From the NCBI RefSeq assembly GCF_013096535.2, contig NZ_CP051265.2, positions 868,001-932,000 of the forward strand: a DNA stretch of 64,000 bases, in the 5' to 3' direction. The stretch is from Wolbachia endosymbiont of Diaphorina citri. Lineage in GTDB: Bacteria; Pseudomonadota; Alphaproteobacteria; Rickettsiales; Anaplasmataceae. The translations under genes were made by a program, and so were the position numbers. Below are positions 10,132 to 19,436 of the stretch, in pieces (the first letter of the stretch is position 1; each line of letters opens with the position of its first letter). A model generated the notes under the pieces. It ran no database searches. It saw only the letters and a list, made by a program, of their open reading frames with translations, and had not been told where the DNA came from.

Positions 10132-10518
10132 TTAGAATGAGTTCAAAAGAGCGCTTCTGCACATTCCATATTTCTGCCAATTACACCCCTCACATGCGTA
10201 GTCGAATTTTTCTAAAGACATTTTCTCTCTAATTCTTTTTACTGCTTCATTCCAGGTTAAAGTCTCTCCAATTTTTATTCCTAAAATTTCCATATGCCTT
10301 CTATCTAGCTCTAAAACTTTAGCTTGTGTAGTGCACTCACCTTGTTTTGTCTGATTTGGGCAGGCACTACAGATACTATCAAGATTGCCGACTACTTCGA
10401 TTTGAGTGCTAATTACTTTACTTGCTATCTTTTTATAATTTTCTACAAAACCCTGAGAATACCCATATCCCCGAAACGCGAGGGTGCACATGAAATGATG
10501 AGGGCGGAATTTTATCAT
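10132..10518 (-). CDS. DUF1284 family protein, translationally coupled to bioY
   Basis: The start MIKFRPHHFMCTLAFRGYGY and the later paired cysteines (SICSACPNQTKQGECTTQ and YACEGCNWQKYGMC) are characteristic of the small DUF1284 family, which has no established function but looks like a metal-binding fold. The ATG at 10518 is chosen because family homology begins there and it overlaps the bioY stop as ATGA (10515-10518), the classic translational-coupling arrangement. A longer in-frame start at 10635 lies inside bioY and has no support. The 128-residue length fits the family. Confidence 0.85.
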   Translation of the reverse strand: MIKFRPHHFMCTLAFRGYGYSQGFVENYKKIASKVISTQIEVVGNLDSICSACPNQTKQGECTTQAKVLELDRRHMEILGIKIGETLTWNEAVKRIREKMSLEKFDYACEGCNWQKYGMCRSALLNSF

Positions 10519-11042
10519 TTTTTCAAATATTGCAAAACTGCCACAAGTAGAAAAATTTTTACCAAACCAGGAAGGATAAATGGTAAAACACCTACCATTA
10601 TTGCTTGTTCCAGACCCAAGTAAACAGCAAGCCAACTAACACCACAAATAAAGATTACAACTGTACCAGCCAGACAACTTAAAGAATTACACACAAATGA
10701 TTTATACTTAGAGTTCAGTAATTCATTTACTTTGCTCATTACCATAACAGCAGCTGAACAGCCAATTAAATATCCACCTGTTGGCCCTAGAAAAATGTGA
10801 TAACCACCAGAAAAACTTGCAAGAATAGGCAATCCTGCTGCACCAAGTGATAGATATGTAAGTACAGAATAGAATGCTGTTCTGCAGTTAAATTTAAGCC
10901 CAATAAGCATTACCCCCAAAGTTTGCAATGTGATGGGTACAGGCTGCAATGGTACGTTTATTTGAGCCATCAAGAATAAAAGTAAAACGCAAGACAGTAT
11001 TTCAGCCAGTGTTGATCTACTGCTAGATTGTGTTATAAACAT
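10515..11042 (-). CDS. bioY: Biotin transporter BioY (ECF S component)
   Basis: BioY is the membrane-embedded biotin-binding protein of the ECF transport system. The 175-residue product has about six hydrophobic segments and the family blocks QINVPLQPVPITLQTLGVML and GPTGGYLIGC. No bioM or bioN (EcfA/EcfT) genes are adjacent, so it either works alone or with ECF modules elsewhere. It is coupled to a DUF1284 gene downstream. The biotin ligase gene at 57881-58603 is the likely metabolic user, which points to biotin scavenging from the host. Confidence 0.93.
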   Translation of the reverse strand: MFITQSSSRSTLAEILSCVLLLFLMAQINVPLQPVPITLQTLGVMLIGLKFNCRTAFYSVLTYLSLGAAGLPILASFSGGYHIFLGPTGGYLIGCSAAVMVMSKVNELLNSKYKSFVCNSLSCLAGTVVIFICGVSWLAVYLGLEQAIMVGVLPFILPGLVKIFLLVAVLQYLKK

Positions 11043-11154
11043 ACCTTTCCAATAAAAATAACTTATTAGATTTAATGTATGTCTATAGGTTTTGCAATTT
11101 AAATTTTGCTTATATTGTGCTACAATAAATTATTTATGCGCTATTAAAAGTGAA

Positions 11155-11712
11155 ATGACAAGTAAACAAGATCTATTATCGTTGATGAAAGAAAGACACA
11201 GCGGACGTTTATACGATCCTACAAGAGCAATATCTCAGAAAGAAATGGATATTTTAATAGAAGCTGTAAGGCTGACTCCCTCATGTTTTGGTGATGAACC
11301 TTGGAGATATGTAATATGCAACAAACAGAACAATCAAAGCGCATGGAAAAAATTGCTCGATTGTCTTGATGAATCTAATCAAAAGTGGGCAAAAGATGCA
11401 CAAGTGTTAATCATATCTTTAAGTGCTAAAAACTTCCGAAAGCCAGACAAAGGGGGAAATTTTTGGGCTAAGCATGATACTGGTGCAGCAAATTATGCAC
11501 TTATGCTGCAGGCTGCAGCTATGAACTTAATGGCTCATCAAATGGGTGGATTTAATAGAAATAAAATAGTTGAGAGATTCAATATACCTGATGATTTTAA
11601 TGTAATGTCAGTGATAGCAGTTGGTTACGAAAAAGAGGGTGCTGAAGTCAAAGAAAAACAAAGAAGATCAATAAAAGAAATATTCTTTTATGACGGATGG
11701 CCAGCGAGCTGA
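11155..11712 (+). CDS. Nitroreductase-family NAD(P)H-dependent flavin oxidoreductase
   Basis: The product matches the NfsB-like nitroreductase fold (FMN-dependent). N-terminal MKERHSGRLYDPTRAISQKE contains the FMN-contacting Arg-Ser/His-Ser segment. Later segments are LTPSCFGDEPWRYVI, LMLQAAAMNLMAHQMGGF and the C-terminal VGYEKEG. The natural substrate is unknown. The ATG at 11155 (MTSKQDLLSLMKERHS) is preferred because the 21 extra residues from 11092 are Cys/Tyr-rich and not family-like. Its 3' end overlaps the convergent GH5 gene by 25 bases. Confidence 0.85.
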   Translation: MTSKQDLLSLMKERHSGRLYDPTRAISQKEMDILIEAVRLTPSCFGDEPWRYVICNKQNNQSAWKKLLDCLDESNQKWAKDAQVLIISLSAKNFRKPDKGGNFWAKHDTGAANYALMLQAAAMNLMAHQMGGFNRNKIVERFNIPDDFNVMSVIAVGYEKEGAEVKEKQRRSIKEIFFYDGWPAS

Positions 11713-12887
11713 CTTGACCATTCTTCTCTTAATATCTTAAAAATTGGATTATCTGGTAAGTAATACTTTTTCATCCTATCCTCTTCAATTGCTTGCCAAT
11801 CTTTCCCTGGTAATTTCTTACTTCCAAGTTCATAGTCCATGCTATCCAACGTATCTTCTCGAAAGCCATAAACAGCAAAGTGCCAATTATATTCATTAAA
11901 AATAGAAGTAAGATCTTGAAAATAGTGCTCTAATCCTTTTGAACAGCGATGCCCGCCAAACTCTCCAGCAAGGATCTTATAATCTGGTATATTATATCTC
12001 TCTTGGAAAATTTTTACGGGTTCTATGTATGATCTTAACTTACCCTTATTCCAGTACTCTACTTTTTTCGCATCAAAAGATTGAATATGCCCAGGGTAGG
12101 AAAAGTTACCCTGGTTTAATTTTAAGTTTGTATAAGCAAAAGGCTCATACATGTGAAAAGAATAAAGAGTATTAGAATCACCAACTGGTTTGAATTTATC
12201 AAAAGTATTAGAGTCAGCATAACTGCTGCTATCAAGTATTATTGGGGTCTCTGAGTCAACTTGGCGGATACTGTTCACCACGCTGCTATAAAAGCCAAAT
12301 AGATTCTTTTGAACTTTGCTTTGCTCTACATTATAAATAGCCGAATTTGTGTTATTATAAAGTCTTTCTGGATGTGGTTCATTTAAGATATTATATCCAA
12401 CAATAGCAGGATGATCTTTAAGCTCTTTCGCAAGATCTTGCCAAAATTTTGCTGCTTGTTTTTGAAAAGCTTGATCTGACCATAAACGTAAATCATCTTT
12501 ATCGTTATTATTTTGCTTCCATCTAGATCCAGGTAAGCTAAGCATCGTTAATATTACTGGTATTTTTTGTTGATGAAAAGCATCTAAAACATCTTTAAGA
12601 ACTTTCAGGTCTTTGGAAATCAGGCCCGGATAATTGTCTGCATTGCCTAAGAGGAAGTCACGTTGCGTAGTTTCAAATTTGTCAGGAGCAAGACGAATAA
12701 AACCGATTTTGTATTCCTTTGCTGCTTTGATTAAGTCACTATCAACTTTTCTATTGAAAACATTTGCTCCCTTTCTAACTCCAGTTTGCCAAAAGAGCAT
12801 TTTGCTATTCTCCGGTATTGACTTAGCACTCACATTACAGAAAACTATAGAATACAAAACAGCTGTAATTAGAAGAAAAATTTTCAC
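11688..12887 (-). CDS. Secreted glycoside hydrolase, GH5 (cellulase-like) family
   Basis: A cleavable signal peptide (residues 1-21, ending NVSA-KS) precedes a TIM-barrel of the GH5 type. Catalytic segments are clear: GYNILNEPHPE with acid/base Glu170, LYSFHMYEPF around 241-250, and ILAGEFGGHR with nucleophile Glu309. FIRLAPDK (63-70) and MLSLPGSRW (115-123) are other barrel-strand ends. The family hydrolyses beta-1,4-linked glycans such as cellulose or mannan. In an animal endosymbiont the substrate is not obvious. The 5' end is only 19 bases from divergent dapF, so their promoters must overlap. The gene appears intact. Confidence 0.88.
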   Translation of the reverse strand: MKIFLLITAVLYSIVFCNVSAKSIPENSKMLFWQTGVRKGANVFNRKVDSDLIKAAKEYKIGFIRLAPDKFETTQRDFLLGNADNYPGLISKDLKVLKDVLDAFHQQKIPVILTMLSLPGSRWKQNNNDKDDLRLWSDQAFQKQAAKFWQDLAKELKDHPAIVGYNILNEPHPERLYNNTNSAIYNVEQSKVQKNLFGFYSSVVNSIRQVDSETPIILDSSSYADSNTFDKFKPVGDSNTLYSFHMYEPFAYTNLKLNQGNFSYPGHIQSFDAKKVEYWNKGKLRSYIEPVKIFQERYNIPDYKILAGEFGGHRCSKGLEHYFQDLTSIFNEYNWHFAVYGFREDTLDSMDYELGSKKLPGKDWQAIEEDRMKKYYLPDNPIFKILREEWSSQLAGHPS

Positions 12888-12906
12888 TTATATAATTTTT
12901 ACTATA

Positions 12907-13701
12907 ATGATGAGCAACTTAACGGATAAAATTCCTTTTGTAAAGATGCACGGAACTGGTAACAACTTCGTTATCATAGACTCACGTTCAACAGATGATT
13001 TAAATTGGAACTATAAAAAAATTGCTAACCAAGATAGTTACGATCAAGTTATAGTGATAACAAACTCCAGTTTAGCCGATTGCTTTATGCATATCTATAA
13101 TGCTGATGGTAGAAAAGTTGAAATGTGCGGAAACGCGGCACGCTGTGTTGGGTATTTGATAATGTCAGAAAAAGGTGCTGAATATATCACTATTGAGTTG
13201 GTAAATAATCGTATCTTAGAATGTTTTAAAGTAGGTGATAAATCCATAAAGGTTAACATGGGTAAACCTTTGCTAAAATGGTATGAAATTCCCTTATCTA
13301 CTGAGTGCAACACTCTTCACTTACCCATAGAGATTGAAATGCTAAAAGAGCCAGTTGCAGTAAATATTGGTAATCCTCACATAGTTTTTTTTGTTGATAA
13401 CATAAGCGAAATACCATTGCAGAATTTAGGACCAAAGCTAGAAAATCACGAATTATTTCCTCAGAAAACAAATGTTAGTATTGCACAAATAGAAAAATCT
13501 GGAGAAATAAACTTAAGAGTTTGGGAAAGAGGAACAGGTATTACTGCTTCATGCGGTAGTGCGGCTTGTGCAGCATTTGTTGCATCTATACTTCGTAAGT
13601 GTTTGACTACTAAACAAACTTCAGTACATTTACCAGGAGGTCAGTTACTGATTGAGTGGTCAAAAAATATACTGATGACTGGGGATATAGGGTTTTTATG
13701 A
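12907..13701 (+). CDS. dapF: Diaminopimelate epimerase
   Basis: DapF converts LL-DAP to meso-DAP for lysine and peptidoglycan precursor synthesis. Family blocks are FVKMHGTGNNFVIID at the N-terminus, MCGNAARCVGY with the first catalytic cysteine, and GTGITASCGSAACAA with the second. The ATG pair at 12907/12910 immediately precedes the conserved start, while the frame upstream of it lies antisense to the GH5 gene and is rejected. Length 264 is normal. A TATAAT-like stretch lies in the 19-base gap to the divergent GH5 gene, so the leader may be very short. Confidence 0.96.
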   Translation: MMSNLTDKIPFVKMHGTGNNFVIIDSRSTDDLNWNYKKIANQDSYDQVIVITNSSLADCFMHIYNADGRKVEMCGNAARCVGYLIMSEKGAEYITIELVNNRILECFKVGDKSIKVNMGKPLLKWYEIPLSTECNTLHLPIEIEMLKEPVAVNIGNPHIVFFVDNISEIPLQNLGPKLENHELFPQKTNVSIAQIEKSGEINLRVWERGTGITASCGSAACAAFVASILRKCLTTKQTSVHLPGGQLLIEWSKNILMTGDIGFL

Positions 13702-13707
13702 CTTAGA

Positions 13708-14589
13708 CTAGGCACTGACACTCATTACTTCTAATACCTTTTTACCAATCACAGCAGGGGTTTCTGCAATCGCAACCCCAGCACTGCGCATAACCTCTAA
13801 CTTTGTACCAGCACTTCCGCCACTAGAGGAGATAATAGCACCAGCGTGCCCCATACGTCTCCCTGGAGGTGCTGTTTGGCCAGCTACAAATCCAACAATT
13901 GGTTTTTTAGTTTTTTCCGCCTTTATAAAATGCGATACATCCTCTTCTTCATTTCCACCTATTTCACCAATAACTACAATACCATGAGTATCATCGTCTT
14001 TTAAAAATAACTCCATACAGTCAACAAACGTCATACCGTGAACAGGATCACCTCCAATTCCTATACATGTTGACTGACCAAAACCAACAGCGGTTGTTTG
14101 TGCTACTGCCTCGTAAGTTAAAGTTCCGGAGCGAGACATAATTCCTATGTGTCCACGCTTATGGATATGGCCAGGCATAATTCCTATTTTGCATTCTTCA
14201 GGTGTAATAATTCCCGGGCAGTTGGGACCAATCAATCGGCTTTTTGAGCCAGTAAGTGTATTCTTCACTTTCACCATATCAAGTATAGGAATGCCCTCTG
14301 TAATACAAATTATCAATTCTATTTTTGCATCTATTGCTTCAAGTATTGCAGCAGCAGCAAATTTAGCAGGTACATATATAACTGTAGCATTTGCACCGGT
14401 TTTTTCTTTGGCTTCTGCTACAGTATTAAAAACCGGTAAATTAAGGTGAGTGCTACCACCCTTTCCAGGAGTTACACCTCCCACCATTTTCGTTCCGTAA
14501 TCAATTGCTTGCTCTGAATGAAATGTGCCTTGTGCACCAGTAAAACCCTGGCATATTAATCTTGTATCTTTATTTACTAAAATGGACAT
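13708..14589 (-). CDS. sucD: Succinyl-CoA synthetase (ligase) alpha subunit
   Basis: SucD makes the CoA-binding half of succinyl-CoA synthetase in the TCA cycle. The 293-residue product shows [17 protein letters not shown] at the N-terminus, the [10 protein letters not shown] block, and the phospho-histidine loop [12 protein letters not shown] with its active-site His. It begins 3 bases after the sucC stop, so the pair is one transcription unit. The stop lies 6 bases from that of convergent dapF. Confidence 0.98.
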   Translation of the reverse strand: MSILVNKDTRLICQGFTGAQGTFHSEQAIDYGTKMVGGVTPGKGGSTHLNLPVFNTVAEAKEKTGANATVIYVPAKFAAAAILEAIDAKIELIICITEGIPILDMVKVKNTLTGSKSRLIGPNCPGIITPEECKIGIMPGHIHKRGHIGIMSRSGTLTYEAVAQTTAVGFGQSTCIGIGGDPVHGMTFVDCMELFLKDDDTHGIVVIGEIGGNEEEDVSHFIKAEKTKKPIVGFVAGQTAPPGRRMGHAGAIISSSGGSAGTKLEVMRSAGVAIAETPAVIGKKVLEVMSVSA

Positions 14590-14592
14590 GCT

Positions 14593-15783
<1,191 letters not shown>

Positions 15784-15984
15784 CTACCAACCATAACGCT
15801 GTCTTCTGCATTCTTGCTGATACCTCTTTTTCCTTGCTTCAGCTTTTTTTTTAGCTGTTTTCTCTGATTTCTTTTCGTGATATTTTTTTTTCATTTTGAG
15901 CCCTCTTCCTTCCTTTTGAATTATTTTTTTCAACACTGGAAGAGCTCTATCTACATCACCATAATGGACTGATACTTCAATCAA
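15784..15984 (-). CDS. rpsU: 30S ribosomal protein S21, TTG start
   Basis: The 66-residue basic protein (IEVSVHYGDVDRALPVLKK, then a Lys/Arg-rich tail) is ribosomal protein S21, which helps initiation by contacting the anti-Shine-Dalgarno end of 16S rRNA. The start codon is TTG at 15984, preceded 7 bases upstream by a near-perfect Shine-Dalgarno AAGGAGGT (complement of 15992-15999). No ATG or GTG fits the family start. The rare start may be compensated by the strong ribosome binding site. Confidence 0.93.
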   Translation of the reverse strand: MIEVSVHYGDVDRALPVLKKIIQKEGRGLKMKKKYHEKKSEKTAKKKAEARKKRYQQECRRQRYGW

Positions 15985-16182
15985 ACTCTATACCTCCTTC
16001 GGTAATCACTTCAAAATCCATTTATAAATTAGAAAATTAACATTGTCAATTATTTTATAAACTTGAGCGATAGAATATGATATGCAGTGATTCATATGAA
16101 AAAAGCTTCATTCTGCTGTCAATCATTTACTTGCTGATAAAAATTGCTCTTAGGTTACAGTGCTCTTGTAATTTTTCTAATC

Positions 16183-16256
16183 TCGGGGCGGAGAGATTTG
16201 AACTCCCGACCCTTTGGTCCCAAACCAAATGCGCTACCAGGCTGCGCTACGCCCCG
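16183..16256 (-). tRNA. tRNA-Pro (TGG)
   Basis: The minus strand gives a full cloverleaf with acceptor CGGGGCG paired with CGCCCCG. The anticodon stem TTTGG/CCAAA frames anticodon TGG, and the T-loop is TTCAAAT. The unusual first-base C is typical of proline tRNAs. CCA is not encoded. 74 nt. Confidence 0.95.
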
Positions 16257-16378
16257 ACTTCTTTACTAAGAGTATCGATAGTTCGGAAAAATGCAAGTTT
16301 CATTTATTTCTTTTAGGAAAAATATAATGCAGATTTCTTTATATAGAGTGTCAAGTTGCACTAGCCATATTAAAAAAT

Positions 16379-17074
16379 CTAGCTATACCAATTGGTGAAG
16401 GTTAATGCAGCAACTACAGCAGTATCAACTCTCAAAATTCTTTTTCCTAGACTCAGTTTCTGACAAAATTTATTGGCAGAATCAAGTTCGTAGGATGAAA
16501 AACCACCTTCGGGGCCAACAATAATAGCAACGTTTTTCTTGCCTTTTAGAACTTTATTAGGAGGTTGTCCTTCACCTGTTTCATCACACAAAACAAAATT
16601 TTTATTCTGAGAATCGTATAATTCACAAAAATTAATAGGAAAAAAAACCTGTGGTATACTTGTCCTACCGGATTGTTCCGCAGCTTCAATTGCCTGTAAT
16701 TTCGCTCTACTTAGGTTAATGTTTTTTACTACTGTACGTTCTGTTGAAATAAATTGAATGCAGGTTACTCCCATTTCAGTTGCTTGTCTTACTATGTTGC
16801 TTAAGGCGCCGCTTTTTACCAGAGCACAATACAAATATAGATTTTTTTCATGTTGTTGTTGTTTAGTGCGTTCTTTTATTATAATTTTTGTCGATTTACT
16901 TGATATATTCACTACTTCTCCTAACCATTCTCCATCCTTTCCATTAAAAAGATAGAGGTTATCATGCTTCTTAAGCCGCATTACATTGTAAATATAGTGA
17001 CTTTGTCGTGGATGAAGCGCCAAACTTACATTTTGTGATAAAGCTTCTTCAACATAAAGCCTAATTTTTTTCAT
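16379..17074 (-). CDS. rsmE: 16S rRNA (uracil-1498-N3)-methyltransferase
   Basis: RsmE methylates U1498 in 16S rRNA using S-adenosylmethionine. The 231-residue product has the N-terminal PUA-like domain (HYIYNVMRLKKHDNLYLFNG) and the SPOUT knot. Diagnostic segments are VRQATEMGVTCIQFI, the E-x-x-x-Q-S-GR motif (EAAEQSGRTSIP), IVGPEGGFSSYE and LGKRILRVDTAVVAAL. The gene is single, between tRNA-Pro and tRNA-Glu. Confidence 0.95.
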   Translation of the reverse strand: MKKIRLYVEEALSQNVSLALHPRQSHYIYNVMRLKKHDNLYLFNGKDGEWLGEVVNISSKSTKIIIKERTKQQQHEKNLYLYCALVKSGALSNIVRQATEMGVTCIQFISTERTVVKNINLSRAKLQAIEAAEQSGRTSIPQVFFPINFCELYDSQNKNFVLCDETGEGQPPNKVLKGKKNVAIIVGPEGGFSSYELDSANKFCQKLSLGKRILRVDTAVVAALTFTNWYS

Positions 17075-17106
17075 TCAAAACTTTAGTTATTTTCATTCTG
17101 TTTGAG

Positions 17107-17178
17107 TGACTCTTACGGGATTTGAACCCGTGTTACCACCGTGAAAGGGTGGTGTCCTAACCACTAGACGAAAGAGTC
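17107..17178 (-). tRNA. tRNA-Glu (TTC)
   Basis: Acceptor GACTCTT pairs with AAGAGTC. The D-arm is CGTCTAGTGGTTAGGAC as in glutamate tRNAs. The anticodon loop CTTTCAC gives TTC, and the T-loop is TTCAAAT. CCA is not encoded. 72 nt. Confidence 0.95.
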
Positions 17179-17238
17179 GACTTGAATCTAACTGAATTAT
17201 ATCGATTATACATATAAAGTCAATTCAATTATTTTGAA

Positions 17239-17478
17239 TCACACAGTTAGAGTAGTGATTTTATATCGACAGCCTCCTATTACTCCATGTTCAATGTTTA
17301 CTGAACCTATCTCAGATTTAGGAGCTTTAGATCCTAATTCTAATTTTTGTTCAACTTTTGTATCTGAATCATAGCCAGAATCGTATCCAGAATCTCTACG
17401 CTCAAAATTTTGCCTTATTTCTTTTTCGTTAAAGCCAGCCTTGGTCTTGACTCGTTGGCTTATTAGCACTTTGCTCAT
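17239..17478 (-). CDS. Hypothetical 79-residue protein with DSGYDSGYDSD repeat
   Basis: The product is unrecognised, hydrophilic and probably disordered. Residues 28-38 contain a direct DSGYDSGYDSD repeat rich in phosphorylatable Ser and Tyr. It lies 37 bases downstream of the EPIYA-motif ankyrin gene on the same strand, probably in one transcript. The neighbour and the hypothetical protein at 31688-32230 also carry DSG-aromatic or DSG-Cys motifs. A role alongside the neighbour is plausible but inferred. Confidence 0.6.
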   Translation of the reverse strand: MSKVLISQRVKTKAGFNEKEIRQNFERRDSGYDSGYDSDTKVEQKLELGSKAPKSEIGSVNIEHGVIGGCRYKITTLTV

Positions 17479-17515
17479 TTAGTTTTACTTGCAAATTATT
17501 CACTTTATCCTGCAC

Positions 17516-18370
17516 TCATCCATGATAAGTCCCAGAATTATCTTTTATATGTTTTGCTTGTCTTTCTGATCTCTTTTTCGATAAATCTACCTTAGCATAA
17601 ATAGGCTCTGGTTGCTCTTTATGATTTAAGCTAGTGGGCTTTTTTTGCTCTGAGAAATCATCTACATCTTCATAAATAGGTTCTCCTGATATACTAGAAC
17701 AACCACTATCTTTCAATGATAAATTTTCAGTAGATCTTTTATGCGAATCATATACTTCAGCATAAATGGATTCTTCCGATACGCTCAACTCTTCTAATGA
17801 GTTACTAACCTTAGCGTCATATACCTCATCATAAATGGGCTCTTTTAAAAGTAAAATATCATCATGCTCAAAAATTATAGGAGGTTTTTTAGGTGAGTTG
17901 GCCTTAAATTTTAGCTCTACTTCCTCTTTAAGCTTGTCACAACTTTCCGTTTGTTTCAAAATCTCCAATATTTCTTTTCTTTCTTTTTTTATTAGCTCAC
18001 CAAGCACTAAACAACATTTTTCTTTACGATCTTTGAGACTGTCCTTATCTCCGTAATGCATAGCTTCTGATGCTATTTTGTATTGAAGGATTACATTTCC
18101 TATACTATTATTTATTTCATTAATATTTGCTCCAGCACTAATAAGTAACGTAATTACATTATGATCAAGATTTGTTACTGCATACTCTAAAGCTCGATTT
18201 AAAGTTTGATCATTATTCAAGTCAAATGACCCCTTGTTCCTAAAAGGATTAATTCTAGAAAAGAGTTTTTCAAAGATGTTTACTATATTATGAAGACTTA
18301 AAGCTAGCCTCACGCCTCTTATATTGCTATTTCTAGCAGATTTAATTAAAAAACTATCTACTATACCCAT
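17516..18370 (-). CDS. Ankyrin-domain protein with four EPIYA-like tyrosine motifs (candidate effector)
   Basis: This 284-residue product has a degenerate ankyrin unit at about 55-88 (LNRALEYAVTNLDHNVITLL, then SAGANINE) and a helical region to about 155. A long acidic, disordered tail follows. The tail holds four evenly spaced tyrosine motifs: EPIYDEV (177-183), ESIYAEV (200-206), EPIYEDV (230-236) and EPIYAKV (255-261). The last is a canonical EPIYA. In CagA, AnkA and Tarp-like bacterial effectors such motifs are phosphorylated by host Src/Abl kinases and bind SH2 proteins. No signal peptide is present, as expected for a type IV substrate. Secretion and phosphorylation are inference; the motifs are directly visible. 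Confidence 0.8.
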   Translation of the reverse strand: MGIVDSFLIKSARNSNIRGVRLALSLHNIVNIFEKLFSRINPFRNKGSFDLNNDQTLNRALEYAVTNLDHNVITLLISAGANINEINNSIGNVILQYKIASEAMHYGDKDSLKDRKEKCCLVLGELIKKERKEILEILKQTESCDKLKEEVELKFKANSPKKPPIIFEHDDILLLKEPIYDEVYDAKVSNSLEELSVSEESIYAEVYDSHKRSTENLSLKDSGCSSISGEPIYEDVDDFSEQKKPTSLNHKEQPEPIYAKVDLSKKRSERQAKHIKDNSGTYHG

Positions 18371-18452
18371 GATTGTACCCCTCTATACAAAAGCTCACCA
18401 TTGTGGTACAATTTAAAACTATAACGATTTATTTTATATTAATAACCGCTTT

Positions 18453-19277
18453 TCACACCCACTTAACAAGAGGCGGCATCGACATCATAATTGCATCGGG
18501 GTTACCATTAGTCATTAAACCAAACCTTGTACCACGATCATAAAGAAGATTGAACTCTACATATCTGCCACGTTTTATCAATTGTTCTTCTCGTTGTTCT
18601 TTTGTCCAAGATTTTTGCATATGTTTGTGTATGATGTGTAAGTAAATTTCTAAAAAGGCTTCACCTACTGCTTTTGTGAACTCAAAATTATTTTTCCAAT
18701 CGTCAGAAGTTAGATTGTCATAAAAAATTCCACCAATACCACGTGGCTCTTTTCTATGTTGTAAAAAAAAGTAATCATCACATTGCTTTTTAAATTTCGG
18801 ATAATATTCGATGTTGAACTCATCGCAAGTTGCTTTAATTGATTCGTGAATATACTTGCAATCTCCCTCATCTTTATAAATTGGAGTAAAGTCCATTCCT
18901 CCACCAAACCATTGTTTTGAGGTATATATCAGCCTTGTGTTCATATGTGCTGCAGGGATAAGGGGAGATTGCATGTGAGACACTAAAGATATACCGCTTG
19001 CCCAAAACTCTCCATTGCTTTCACTTGCACCAGGAATTTCATTAATGGCTGAGTCTGCGAGCTTTCCGTATACTCTTGAAACGTTTACTCCAACTTTTTC
19101 AAAAATATTACCAAAGATAATTGTAGATTCACCACTTCCTCCACCTGGTCGGTTCCACTTTCTTTTTTCGATCTTTGGCTCTGCGGATGGTTGTTTTTCA
19201 ATTAATAAGAAAGATTCTATGATCTTATCTCTTAGTGCGCAGAACCATTCAAATGCTTGTGTCCTTTCTTTTTCCAT
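18453..19277 (-). CDS. hemF: Oxygen-dependent coproporphyrinogen III oxidase
   Basis: HemF decarboxylates coproporphyrinogen III to protoporphyrinogen IX in heme synthesis. The 274-residue product is typical in length and retains WNRPGGGSGESTIIFGNIFEKVGVN near residue 41. It also has WFGGGMDFTPIYKDEGD, the FFLQHRKEPRGIGGIFYDNL block and the C-terminal RGRYVEFNLLYDRGTRFGL. The gene is intact and stands alone on its strand, divergent from the kinase gene downstream. Confidence 0.97.
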   Translation of the reverse strand: MEKERTQAFEWFCALRDKIIESFLLIEKQPSAEPKIEKRKWNRPGGGSGESTIIFGNIFEKVGVNVSRVYGKLADSAINEIPGASESNGEFWASGISLVSHMQSPLIPAAHMNTRLIYTSKQWFGGGMDFTPIYKDEGDCKYIHESIKATCDEFNIEYYPKFKKQCDDYFFLQHRKEPRGIGGIFYDNLTSDDWKNNFEFTKAVGEAFLEIYLHIIHKHMQKSWTKEQREEQLIKRGRYVEFNLLYDRGTRFGLMTNGNPDAIMMSMPPLVKWV

Positions 19278-19436
19278 AATGCCTTCTGTTGGCTTATTAA
19301 TATTATTGTACTCTATATTTACAGGACTTAATTAGATTGGGATAGTAACTACCCATCAAGGATGTTAATAAATCTATAATAATTAAATCAATATAGTAGA
19401 ATATTTTTATATGTGCAAGGATGCCAAGCAATAATA

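Noticed and set aside
10519..10635. N-terminal extension of the DUF1284 protein from ATG 10635
   Set aside because: It lies inside bioY in another frame, is Cys/Ser-rich and unlike the family; the ATGA overlap at 10515-10518 is a better start.
12634..12906. Long in-frame extension upstream of dapF
   Set aside because: It is antisense to the GH5 gene, and family homology starts exactly at the ATG near 12907.
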